From: Diaphorobacter ruginosibacter
Lineage (GTDB): Bacteria; Pseudomonadota; Gammaproteobacteria; Burkholderiales; Burkholderiaceae_C
DNA: 64,000 bases
NCBI RefSeq assembly: GCF_014395975.1
Contig: NZ_CP060714.1
Location: forward strand, 4,030,001 to 4,094,000
Reading direction: 5' to 3'
In this document: in pieces, positions 50,522 to 59,235 of the stretch
Numbering within the stretch: position 1 is the first letter of the stretch
Layout: each line of letters starts with the position of its first letter
Notes under the pieces: model-generated
Seen by the model: only the letters and a program-made list of their open reading frames with translations
What the model was told of the DNA's origin: nothing
Databases searched by the model: none
Translations under genes and position numbers: made by a program

Positions 50522-50665
50522 CGCCTGCTGGCGCAAGGCATGCATCTTGCCGATGCGGCGCATTGCATGAGATTTGCGGATCAGGTCCACATGCAACGCG
50601 CCTTCAAGGGCCGCAGCTCGAATCTCCAGCTTGCGCCTGGATTCCGCAAGAACACCGATACTTGA
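50522..50665 (+). pseudogene. Duplicated 3' fragment of the AraC gene
   Basis: Bases 50522-50608 match 49745-49831 with only a few changes; the reading frame gives RLLAQGMHLADAAHCMRFAD and then QVHMQRAFKG. After a jump of about 80 bases the similarity resumes: CAGCTCGAATCTCCAGCTTG corresponds to CAGCTCAAACCTTCAGCTTG downstream of the intact gene. The fragment lacks the sensor domain and start. Confidence 0.75.
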
Positions 50666-50693
50666 GGGTTTCTCCTGAAGACGTCGGCGGCAC

Positions 50694-52055
50694 ATGGCCA
50701 ATTTCCAAGATATCCAGCAACGCGAAACCGGTCTGAAGCAGCACCTGACCAGTGCCCAGATGGTGATGATCGCCATCGGCGGTGCCGTGGGCACGGGCCT
50801 CTTCATGGGCAGTGCATTCGCCATCGGTTTTGCGGGCCCCGCCGTGCTCGTCAGCTATGCGATCGGCGCGTTCATCTCGCTGCTCCTGATCGGCTGCCTG
50901 GGCGAGATGACGGTCGCTCATCCAACCTCCGGCTCGTTCGGCGCCTATGCCGAGTACTACCTCAGCCCGCTCGCCGGCTTTGTGGTGCGCTACGCCTATT
51001 GGGCCGCGCTGGTGCTGGCCGTCGGCATGGAGGTCACTGCCGTCGGCATCTACATGGCCTACTGGTTTCCCACGCTGCCGCAATGGATCTGGGTAGCGTT
51101 GTTCTCGATGATCCTGGTGGGCGTCAACCTGCGCAGCGTGAAAGTCTATGGGGCTGTGGAATACAGCTTCTCGGCGATCAAGGTAGCCGCCATCGTGGGT
51201 TTCGTGCTGATCGGCAGCTATGTCGTTTTTGGTGCCCGCATCCCCGGCATCGGATTCGACAACTATCAGCTCGGTGGCGGATTCTGGGCCAAGGGGGTCT
51301 GGGGCATGTGGCTTGGCGTGATCGTCGCCATGTTCAGCTATCTCGGCGTCGAGGCCATCGCCGTGGCGGCCGGCGAAGCACAGCATCCTGAACAGGCAGT
51401 GCAGCGCGCCATGAAGACCACCGTGCTGCGCCTGGTGCTGTTCTACCTGCTCACGTTGGCACTGATGCTGGCCATCGTCCCGTGGACGGAAGCCGCCAGG
51501 CAGACCAGCCCGTTCGTGCGGGTGATGGAGGTCATCGGCCTACCCGGCGCCGCGGGTGTGCTGAATTTCGTGGTGCTGGTTGCTGCGCTGTCGGCCATGA
51601 ACAGCCAGCTCTACACCACTTCGCGCATGATGTTCAGCCTGTCGCGTGCCGCGCAGGCACCGCGCATTTTCGGCACCACCAATGCGAGCGGCGTTCCGGC
51701 TGCGGCCATCCTGGTCTCCAGCCTGGGAGCGGCCATTGCCATGTTCGTCAATGCGTTCTGGCCCAAGGAGTCCTTCGTGTGGATGATGTCCATCGCCATG
51801 TTCGGCGCCATGTTTGCATGGTTCATGGTGTTCGTCACCCATTTCGCATTCCGCCTGCGGCGCCGGCGTGAAGGAGCGCCCGACGTTGCGTTCCGCATGT
51901 GGGGCTTCCCATGGCTGACCTTGCTTGGTGCCCTGCTCATGGCCGGAGTCCTGCTGACCACCGCGCTCACGCCGGAATTCCGCCTCACGCTGGCATTCGG
52001 CATTCCATGGCTGCTGGTGCTGGCGCTCGTGTACTGGCTCAAGCGCAAGCCATAA
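50694..52055 (+). CDS. Amino-acid permease (APC superfamily)
   Basis: The 453-residue protein has about 12 membrane helices and the amino-acid transporter signature at its start: QMVMIAIGGAVGTGLFMGSA in helix 1. The helix 6-8 region (GVWGMWLGVIVAMFSYLGVE) and the conserved AALSAMNSQLYTTSRM stretch fit the GABA/proline-type permeases of the AAT family. It imports an amino acid or amine; the substrate is unknown. A possible link with the following pyrimidine cluster is not shown by the sequence. Confidence 0.92.
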   Translation: MANFQDIQQRETGLKQHLTSAQMVMIAIGGAVGTGLFMGSAFAIGFAGPAVLVSYAIGAFISLLLIGCLGEMTVAHPTSGSFGAYAEYYLSPLAGFVVRYAYWAALVLAVGMEVTAVGIYMAYWFPTLPQWIWVALFSMILVGVNLRSVKVYGAVEYSFSAIKVAAIVGFVLIGSYVVFGARIPGIGFDNYQLGGGFWAKGVWGMWLGVIVAMFSYLGVEAIAVAAGEAQHPEQAVQRAMKTTVLRLVLFYLLTLALMLAIVPWTEAARQTSPFVRVMEVIGLPGAAGVLNFVVLVAALSAMNSQLYTTSRMMFSLSRAAQAPRIFGTTNASGVPAAAILVSSLGAAIAMFVNAFWPKESFVWMMSIAMFGAMFAWFMVFVTHFAFRLRRRREGAPDVAFRMWGFPWLTLLGALLMAGVLLTTALTPEFRLTLAFGIPWLLVLALVYWLKRKP

Positions 52056-52230
52056 GGAGCAATCCCCATCCTTATCGCACGAGCCAAGCGCGCACCACAA
52101 AACAGGCACGCGCCATGCGAGAGCAGCCGTGCAAGGGCCGCCCCGCCGCACTGGCTGCGTCCCCTTCCCGAACTGCGCAGCAGTTCGAGAGAAGGGGGAA
52201 GGCGCGAAGCGCCTCAGGGGGATGTCCCCT

Positions 52231-52941
52231 TCAACACTCCAGCCCACTCAAAACCAGGGTGCAGATCACTTCCTCGGCCCTGTCGAAATCCTGCTCGTCC
52301 AATTGAGGCTTGCCCAGCAGGATGGCGAACTGGGTCTGGTGCTCCGCATAGGCCTGCGTGACCGTCCAGATGATGAACATGAGGTGCGTGAAATCGAGCT
52401 TCGCTACCAGGCCCTTCTGGGCCCAGTGCTCGAACGTCGTCACTTCCTTCTGCAGCACGGGGGCAACGCGTTCGCGGATGGCTTCGGCGTATCGCGGTGC
52501 GCCCGCGATGACCTCCTTGGCGAAGACCTTCGCCGCATTGGGATGCTCCAGCGATGACCGCAGCTTGGCGCGAATGTACTTGCGCAGGGCCTTGGCCGGG
52601 TCGTCCTGTTCGCGCCACAGGTCCTCCATGCCCGAGAGCCAGTGGTCCAGCACATCGTCGAGCACGCGACGGTACAGCGCTTCCTTGCTGGGAAAGTAGT
52701 ACAGCAGGTTGTGGCGGCTGATGCCGACCGCGCTGGCGATGCCTTCGAGCGACGCCCCCTCGAGTCCGAATTGCGCGAACTGGTTCTCTGCCTCGTTGAG
52801 GATCGCGCGCTCCTTGCGCAGGCGCGACGGGGTGGGCGCCCGGGGCGCTGCGGGTGCTTCGGCTGGCTGCAGCAGGTCGTCCGAAGGGGACACGGCCTGC
52901 CTGGTCGAGGATTTCGGGATCATTCGCGGTTCGTCGGTCAT
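52231..52941 (-). CDS. TetR-family regulator, RutR-like
   Basis: From ATG 52941 (MTDEPRMIPKSSTRQAVSPS) the protein is 236 residues; ATG 52983 is an alternative. After a disordered start comes the helix-turn-helix (LEGASLEGIASAVGISRHNL) and a C-terminal ligand domain with FEHWAQKGLVAKLDFTHLMF, in the style of the pyrimidine regulator RutR. It is divergent from preT, with tandem operator-like repeats between them, so it likely represses the pyrimidine genes and responds to uracil or a related ligand. Confidence 0.85.
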   Translation of the reverse strand: MTDEPRMIPKSSTRQAVSPSDDLLQPAEAPAAPRAPTPSRLRKERAILNEAENQFAQFGLEGASLEGIASAVGISRHNLLYYFPSKEALYRRVLDDVLDHWLSGMEDLWREQDDPAKALRKYIRAKLRSSLEHPNAAKVFAKEVIAGAPRYAEAIRERVAPVLQKEVTTFEHWAQKGLVAKLDFTHLMFIIWTVTQAYAEHQTQFAILLGKPQLDEQDFDRAEEVICTLVLSGLEC

Positions 52942-53004
52942 TGCACCATTGTGATGCGTTGCGGTACGCAGATTTTCAGGCATGGGCTTTGCATGGATGG
53001 GTTT

Positions 53005-53036
53005 TTACCGATTGGTAATTTTTTACCAACCAGTAA
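53005..53036. promoter_or_regulatory. Tandem TetR-type operators upstream of preT
   Basis: TTACCGATTGGTAA (53005-53018) and TTACCAACCAGTAA (53023-53036) are two 14-base inverted repeats on one 18-base period. Between them a third overlapping perfect repeat, TTGGTAA-TTTT-TTACCAA (53012-53029), is formed. They lie in the divergent region between the TetR gene and preT. Confidence 0.7.
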
Positions 53037-53233
53037 ATTCTCACAAAACAACGCGGACATCGATCCGCAGCAACCACAAGAGGCCCACGATGATGACACC
53101 TCGGCAGTTTGCGTTCCTTCCTCCGTCGCCCCGAGACAGGCGACCGGCTTTTCACTCCAGTTGCAGTGCGCGCCAGCGCGCTCTGCAGTTCGAGAGCTTC
53201 CTCCCGCACTGACTCAACTCCCAAGGAGCCACG

Positions 53234-54589
53234 ATGGAATCGACCGCCAACCGCGCGTGTGGTGTGCATGGTGCACGCCTGAATCTTGTCGAATACGCTG
53301 TGAATTTCAGTGATTCGCATGCCCCCCTGACCAAGCCGCAGGCCCTGATCGAGGCAGAGCGCTGCTACTACTGCTACGACGCGCCGTGCACCACGGCATG
53401 CCCCACCAGCATCGACATCCCCTCCTTCATCGCCCGCATCGCGCAAGGCAACGAGCGCGGCGCGGCCAAGGCGATTCTCGAGGCCAACCCGCTGGGAGGC
53501 ATGTGCGCCCGCGTCTGCCCCACGGAGACCTTGTGCGAGCAGGCCTGCGTGCGCAACACGAACGAGGACAAGCCGGTGGAGATCGGATCGCTGCAGCGCT
53601 ACGCCACCGACGCGCTGTTCGATGCGCCCGGGGCACCGCTGTTCACACGCGCGCCCTCCACGGGCAAGCGCATCGCCGTGGTCGGGGCAGGCCCTGCAGG
53701 CCTTGCCTGCGCGCACGGCCTGGCCTTGCGCGGCAACGACGTGGTGCTGTTCGATGCGAACGCCAAGCTCGGCGGGCTCAACGAATACGGACTGGCCACG
53801 TACAAGACGACCAACGGCTTTGCCCAGAAGGAAGTCGACTGGCTGCTCTCGATTGGCGGCATCTCGGTGCGCTGCAACCAGCGCCTGGGCCGCGACATGA
53901 CGGTGGACAGCCTGCTGGCCTCCTACGACGCGGTGTTCCTGGGCATCGGCCTGTCCGGCGTGAACACGATCGGCATTGCCGAGCCGCAGGCGGAGGGCCT
54001 GCGCAATGCGGTCGAGTTCATCGCCGAGCTGCGCCAGGCCCATGACTACTCCAAGGTGCCGGTGGGACGCCGCGTGGTGGTGATCGGCGGCGGCATGACC
54101 GCCGTGGATGCCGCCGTGCAGGCCACCAAGCTGGGCGCGGAGGACGTGACCATCGTGTACCGCCGCGGTGCATCGGCCATGTCGGCATCGGTCGTGGAGC
54201 AGCGCTGGGCGCAAACCAACGGCGTGAAGATCCGGCACTGGAGCGCCCCCAGGGAAGTGCTGTGCGATGACGGCAAGGTGACCGGCGTGCGTTTCGTGAT
54301 GACCTCCCAGCGCGCCGATGGCGGCATCACCGAGACCGATGAAACCTACGACCTGCCTGCCGACATGGTGCTCAAGGCCATCGGCCAGACCTATACGGCC
54401 GATCACGCGGGCGCCCATATCGCGCTTCAGAGCGGCCGCATCGCCACGGACGAAGAGGGCCGCACCAATGTGGGCCGCGTGTGGGCCGGCGGTGACTGCC
54501 GCTTCGGCGGCCGCGACCTCACGGTCGAGGCGGTGGAGCACGGCAAGGTGGCCGCGCAGTCCATCCACGCTGCGCTGAACGGCGCCTGA
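53234..54589 (+). CDS. preT: Dihydropyrimidine dehydrogenase (NAD+) subunit PreT
   Basis: The 451-residue subunit resembles the N-terminal half of dihydropyrimidine dehydrogenase. It has a ferredoxin-like cysteine region (CYYCYDAPCTTACPTSID and GGMCARVCPTETLCEQACVR), an FAD-binding GxGxxG (IAVVGAGPAGLACAHGLALR) and an NAD-binding motif (VVVIGGGMTAVDAAVQATKL). It takes electrons from NADH for PreA. GGAG precedes the ATG. preA follows after 32 bases. Confidence 0.95.
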   Translation: MESTANRACGVHGARLNLVEYAVNFSDSHAPLTKPQALIEAERCYYCYDAPCTTACPTSIDIPSFIARIAQGNERGAAKAILEANPLGGMCARVCPTETLCEQACVRNTNEDKPVEIGSLQRYATDALFDAPGAPLFTRAPSTGKRIAVVGAGPAGLACAHGLALRGNDVVLFDANAKLGGLNEYGLATYKTTNGFAQKEVDWLLSIGGISVRCNQRLGRDMTVDSLLASYDAVFLGIGLSGVNTIGIAEPQAEGLRNAVEFIAELRQAHDYSKVPVGRRVVVIGGGMTAVDAAVQATKLGAEDVTIVYRRGASAMSASVVEQRWAQTNGVKIRHWSAPREVLCDDGKVTGVRFVMTSQRADGGITETDETYDLPADMVLKAIGQTYTADHAGAHIALQSGRIATDEEGRTNVGRVWAGGDCRFGGRDLTVEAVEHGKVAAQSIHAALNGA

Positions 54590-54621
54590 CCTCATCGAAC
54601 ACGCATTCAAGGAGCAATTCC

Positions 54622-55941
54622 ATGGCCGACATCAGCAGCAACTTCCTGGGTATCAAGAGTCCCAACCCGTTCTGGCTTGCATCCGCACCACCGACCGACA
54701 AGGAAATCAACGTCACCCGCGCCTTCGAGGCCGGCTGGGGCGGCGTCGTCTGGAAGACGCTCGGCGAAGACCCCTCGGTCGTCAACGTGAACGGCCCGCG
54801 CTACTCCACGCTCATGTCGCAGGACCGCCGCGTGATCGGACTGAACAACATCGAACTGATCACCGACCGGCCTCTGCAGCAGAACCTCGACGAGATCCGC
54901 CGCGTCAAGCGCGCCTGGCCCGATCGCGCCATGATCGTCTCGCTGATGGTGCCCTGCGTCGAGGAGAGCTGGAAACGCATCCTGCCCATGGTGGAGGACG
55001 TGGGCGCGGACGGCATCGAGCTGAACTTCGGTTGCCCGCACGGCATGAGCGAACGCGGCATGGGTGCGGCGGTCGGCCAGGTGCCCGAGTACATCCAGAT
55101 GGTGACCGAGTGGTGCAAGCACTACTCCCGCCTGCCGGTGATCGTGAAGCTCACGCCCAATATCACCGACGTGCGCATGCCGGCCCGTGCCGCCAAGCGC
55201 GGCGGCGCGGATGCGGTCTCGCTCATCAACACGATCAACTCCATCATGGGGGTAGATCTCGACACCATGGCGATGCATCCCAGCACCGGGGGCTGGGGCT
55301 CGCATGGCGGCTACTGCGGCCCGGCCGTCAAGCCGATCGCGCTGAACATGGTGGGCGAGATCGCGCGCGACCCCGAGACCGCCGGCCTGCCGATCAGCGG
55401 CATCGGCGGCGTGACCACCTGGCGCGATGCCGCCGAGTACATTGCGCTGGGCTGCGGCACGGTGCAGGTCTGCACCGCGGCGATGGTCTATGGCTTCAAG
55501 ATCGTGCAGGACATGTGCGACGGCCTGTCCAACTTCATGGACGCGCATGGCTACAAGACCATCGAGGAGTTCCGCGGCAAGGCCGTGCCGACGGTGAAGG
55601 ACTGGAAGCAGCTCAACCTCAAGCATGTGGACAAGGCGGTCATCAACCAGGAATCCTGCATCCAGTGCGGACGCTGCCACGTGGTGTGCGAGGACACGTC
55701 GCACCAGGCCATTTTCTACAAGAAGGGAGACAACGGAGAGCGCCGCTTCGAGATCAACGAAGCGGAATGTGTCGGCTGCAACCTGTGCGTGTCGATCTGC
55801 CCGGTTCCGGAGACGATCTCGATGCGCACGCTGGCAGTCGGTGAAGTGGATGCACGCACCGGCATTCAGGTGACGGGTGAGTATGGCAACTGGACAACGC
55901 ATCCGAACAATCCCCAATGTCTTGTCGCTGCGCAGGCGTGA
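54622..55941 (+). CDS. preA: Dihydropyrimidine dehydrogenase (NAD+) subunit PreA
   Basis: The 439-residue catalytic subunit has a dihydroorotate-dehydrogenase-like FMN barrel (ADISSNFLGIKSPNPFWLAS at the start, LNFGCPHGMSERGMGAAVGQ with the catalytic Cys loop, and ISGIGGVTTWRDAAEYIALG) and a C-terminal ferredoxin domain with two cysteine sets (CIQCGRCHVVCED and CVGCNLCVSICPV). With PreT it interconverts uracil/thymine and their dihydro forms. AAGGAGC precedes the ATG. Confidence 0.96.
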   Translation: MADISSNFLGIKSPNPFWLASAPPTDKEINVTRAFEAGWGGVVWKTLGEDPSVVNVNGPRYSTLMSQDRRVIGLNNIELITDRPLQQNLDEIRRVKRAWPDRAMIVSLMVPCVEESWKRILPMVEDVGADGIELNFGCPHGMSERGMGAAVGQVPEYIQMVTEWCKHYSRLPVIVKLTPNITDVRMPARAAKRGGADAVSLINTINSIMGVDLDTMAMHPSTGGWGSHGGYCGPAVKPIALNMVGEIARDPETAGLPISGIGGVTTWRDAAEYIALGCGTVQVCTAAMVYGFKIVQDMCDGLSNFMDAHGYKTIEEFRGKAVPTVKDWKQLNLKHVDKAVINQESCIQCGRCHVVCEDTSHQAIFYKKGDNGERRFEINEAECVGCNLCVSICPVPETISMRTLAVGEVDARTGIQVTGEYGNWTTHPNNPQCLVAAQA

Positions 55942-56104
55942 AACCATTCGCCTTTCGCGTTTGAGACATGAAATTGGATAGTTGGATACGCAACGCAACT
56001 GCCCCTTCCCGGGGCTTTTGCAGTTGCCGGAATTGGTAGGTTTTTTGCTAGTGCTATGAGAGTTTGCATCCCTTGATGATTCACTGAACCATAGGAGCTT
56101 TCCC

Positions 56105-57595
56105 ATGACAAGCCCGCACATCGCTGGTGCCGCCAGCGACCTGACGAACGACGATCTGGCGCCCACCACCGCGGCGCAGCGAACCTGGCGCTGGTATCAC
56201 TTCACCGCATTGTGGATAGGCATGGTGATGTGCATTCCGGCATACACGCTGGCAGCCAGCCTCGTCGAGGGGGGCATGTCGGCGATGCAGGCGGTGATGA
56301 CCGTCTTCATCGCGAACGTGATCGTGCTGGTTCCGATGCTGCTCATCGGCCATGCGGGCGCGAAATACGGCATCCCCTATGCGGTGCTGGCCCGCGCCTC
56401 GTTCGGCACGAAGGGCGCCAAGCTGCCCGCCGTGCTGCGCGCCCTCGTGGCCTGCGGCTGGTACGGTATCCAGACCTGGTTCGGCGGCCTGATGATCTAC
56501 ACGCTGCTGGGTGTGATCATTGGCCATCCGCTGGAGAGCGACAAGATACCGGGCCTCGGGATCAATCTTGCGCAGCTGATCTGCTTCCTGGTCTTCTGGG
56601 CCATCCAGTTCTACTTCGTGGTGCACGGCCTCGAATCCATCCGCAAGCTCGAAACCTACACCGCCCCGGCCAAGATCATCATCTGCTTCGTGCTGCTGTG
56701 GTGGGTCTATGAAAAGGCCGGCGGCTTCGGCCCCATCCTGCACAAGCCGTCCGCCTTCGAGGCCGGCGGCCCCAAGGCAGGCCAGTTCTGGACGACCTTC
56801 TGGCCTTCGCTCACCGCCATGATCGGCTTCTGGGCCACGCTCGCGCTCAACATTCCCGATTTCACTCGCTTTGCCAAGTCGCAGCGCGACCAGGTGGTCG
56901 GACAGGCCATCGGCCTGCCGGTTCCCATGGGCCTGCTGGCCGCCCTTGCGGTGATCGTGACATCCGCCACCGTGGTCATCTACGGCAAGGCCCTGTGGGA
57001 CCCCGTCGACGTGGCCGCACGCATGACCGGCGCCGCCGTGCTGATCGCGCTGATCGTGCTGCTGGTCGATACCGTGAGCGTGAACCTGGCCGCGAACCTG
57101 GTCGGTCCGGCCTACGATTTCTCGGCGCTCAATCCGCGCAAGATCAGCTACCGCACCGGCGGCTACATCACGGTCGCCATCGCCATCATCATGATGCCCT
57201 GGAAGATCCTGGAATCCACGCAGGGCTACATCTTCACCTGGCTGATCGGCTACTCCGCCCTGCTCGGCCCCATCGCCGGCATCCTGATGGTGGACTACTT
57301 CCTCATCCGCCGCACCCACCTCGACGTGCCCGAGCTCTACAAGGAAGACGGCAAGTATTCGTACTCCGGTGGCTGGAACTGGGTAGCCATCGCCGCCTTC
57401 GTGATCGGCGTGGCACCCAATATCCCCGGCTTTCTGAACGCGGCATTCCCCGCAAGCTTTCCAAACGTAGGCAGCGTGTTCAAGGAGCTGTATGCCTACG
57501 CATGGTTCATCGGCCTGTTCATCGCGGCAGTCATCTACCGCATCGGCATGGCCGGACACGTGATCTCCTCGCAAGCCACTTTGAGGCGGGCATGA
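56105..57595 (+). CDS. NCS1-family nucleobase/hydantoin transporter
   Basis: The 496-residue protein has 12 membrane helices and NCS1 features: WYHFTALWIGMVMCIPAYTL in helix 1, FGTKGAKLPAVLRALVACGW, GFWATLALNIPDFTRFAKSQ in the helix 6-7 region. In this cluster the substrate is most likely uracil, dihydropyrimidine, hydantoin or allantoin. It follows preA after 163 bases and is closed by a terminator. Confidence 0.93.
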   Translation: MTSPHIAGAASDLTNDDLAPTTAAQRTWRWYHFTALWIGMVMCIPAYTLAASLVEGGMSAMQAVMTVFIANVIVLVPMLLIGHAGAKYGIPYAVLARASFGTKGAKLPAVLRALVACGWYGIQTWFGGLMIYTLLGVIIGHPLESDKIPGLGINLAQLICFLVFWAIQFYFVVHGLESIRKLETYTAPAKIIICFVLLWWVYEKAGGFGPILHKPSAFEAGGPKAGQFWTTFWPSLTAMIGFWATLALNIPDFTRFAKSQRDQVVGQAIGLPVPMGLLAALAVIVTSATVVIYGKALWDPVDVAARMTGAAVLIALIVLLVDTVSVNLAANLVGPAYDFSALNPRKISYRTGGYITVAIAIIMMPWKILESTQGYIFTWLIGYSALLGPIAGILMVDYFLIRRTHLDVPELYKEDGKYSYSGGWNWVAIAAFVIGVAPNIPGFLNAAFPASFPNVGSVFKELYAYAWFIGLFIAAVIYRIGMAGHVISSQATLRRA

Positions 57596-57603
57596 GATAG
57601 GGG

Positions 57604-57637
57604 CCGCCCGCCATTGGTGCGGAGCGGCCTCTTTTTG
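57604..57637 (+). terminator. Intrinsic terminator after the NCS1 transporter gene
   Basis: GGCCGC (57602-57607) pairs with GCGGCC (57625-57630) around a loop containing CATTGGTGCG, followed by TCTTTTTGG. Confidence 0.7.
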
Positions 57638-57726
57638 GTATCGATGGATGGAACGTGCAGCTGAAGCAGCGATTCCATGCCAGGGTCTTCAGCAAGAGTT
57701 TTCAGTGAGCCAAGCAAAGGAGCAAC

Positions 57727-59196
57727 ATGATGAGCACAGCCAGCCGCCCCCTTCTGATCCGTGGTGGCACCGTAGTGAATGCCGACCGCGAAGAGCGCGC
57801 CGACGTATTGATCGTCGATGGCAGGATCGCTGCAGTCGGAGAAGCGGCTGTTGCCCAGGCTCCCTCCGGTGCCGAGACGCTGGATGCCAGCGGCCAGTAC
57901 GTCATGCCCGGCGGCATCGATCCGCACACGCACATGCAGCTGCCCTTCATGGGCACGGTCACGGCCGACGACTTCTTCACCGGCACGGCCGCGGCCCTGG
58001 CCGGCGGCACGACCAGCATCATCGACTTCGTGATTCCCGATCCGAAGGAGCCGTTGATGGACGCCTACCGCAAGTGGCGCAGCTGGGCGGAGAAGGCCGC
58101 GTCCGACTACTCCTTCCACGTGGCCGTGACCTGGTGGAGCGACCAGGTGCGCGAGGACATGGGCACGCTGGTCCGCGAGGAAGGCGTGAACAGTTTCAAG
58201 CACTTCATGGCCTACAAGAACGCCATCATGTGCGATGACGAAACGCTGGTGAACAGCTTCAGGCGCGCCCTGGAGCTCGGCGCCATGCCCACCGTGCATG
58301 CAGAGAACGGCGAGCTGGTCTACCTGCTGCAGCAGGAGGTCGCGCGCATGGGCATCACCGGACCCGAAGGCCATCCCCTCTCCCGTCCGCCCATGGTCGA
58401 GGCCGAGGCCGCCAACCGCGCCATTGCCATTGCCGATGTGCTGGGCGTGCCGATCTATGTGGTGCACGTGAGCTGCATCGAGGCCGCCGATGCGATCGCA
58501 CGCGCCCGCGCCCGTGGACAGCGCGTCTATGGCGAGGTGCTGGCAGGCCACCTGACGATCGACGACAGCGTGTACCGCCACCCCGACTACGCTACGGCGG
58601 CAGCCTACGTGATGAGTCCGCCGTTCCGCCCCAAGGAGCACCAGGAAGCCCTGTGGCGTGGCCTGCAGGCCGGCCACCTGCACACCACGGCAACCGACCA
58701 CTGCACGTTCTGCGCGGCGCAGAAGGCGGCCGGCAAGGACAACTTCGCCAAGACGCCGAACGGCACGGGCGGCGTGGAGGAACGCATGGCCGTGGTCTGG
58801 GACGCCGGCGTCAACACCGGGCGCCTCACGCCCAGCGAGTTCGTCGCCGTCACCTCGGCCAACACCGCCAAGCTGTTCAATGTCTACCCTCGCAAGGGCT
58901 TCGTCGGCGTGGGTGCCGACGCCGACATCGTGCTGTGGGACCCGAAGGCCACCAAGACAATGTCGGTGAAGACGCAGCACTCCAAGGGCGACTTCAACAT
59001 TTTCGAGGGCCGCCAGGTGACGGGCATCCCGAGCCACACCATCAGCCGCGGCAAGGTGGTCTATGCCAACGGCGATCTGCGCGCGGAGAAGAACGCGGGC
59101 CAGTATTTCAAGCGGCCGGCTTTCGGCCCCAACTTCCAGGCCGTGCAGAAGCGCGCCCAAGACCTCGCACCTGCTGCGGTTGAACGCAAGGGCTGA
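57727..59196 (+). CDS. hydA: Dihydropyrimidinase (D-hydantoinase)
   Basis: The 489-residue amidohydrolase opens the ring of dihydrouracil/dihydrothymine. The metal-binding HxH is in MPGGIDPHTHMQLPF, the carboxylated bridging Lys lies in NSFKHFMAYKNAIM, later metal His in PTVHAENGE and YVVHVSCIEAAD, and the Asp-bearing region in ATDHCTFC. Length and motifs match the family. The start was chosen by AAAGGAGCAAC directly before ATGATG. The next enzyme follows after 39 bases. Confidence 0.95.
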   Translation: MMSTASRPLLIRGGTVVNADREERADVLIVDGRIAAVGEAAVAQAPSGAETLDASGQYVMPGGIDPHTHMQLPFMGTVTADDFFTGTAAALAGGTTSIIDFVIPDPKEPLMDAYRKWRSWAEKAASDYSFHVAVTWWSDQVREDMGTLVREEGVNSFKHFMAYKNAIMCDDETLVNSFRRALELGAMPTVHAENGELVYLLQQEVARMGITGPEGHPLSRPPMVEAEAANRAIAIADVLGVPIYVVHVSCIEAADAIARARARGQRVYGEVLAGHLTIDDSVYRHPDYATAAAYVMSPPFRPKEHQEALWRGLQAGHLHTTATDHCTFCAAQKAAGKDNFAKTPNGTGGVEERMAVVWDAGVNTGRLTPSEFVAVTSANTAKLFNVYPRKGFVGVGADADIVLWDPKATKTMSVKTQHSKGDFNIFEGRQVTGIPSHTISRGKVVYANGDLRAEKNAGQYFKRPAFGPNFQAVQKRAQDLAPAAVERKG

Positions 59197-59235
59197 GCGG
59201 CATCTGCTGCAAAATAGCCCAAGGAGATAACCAAA

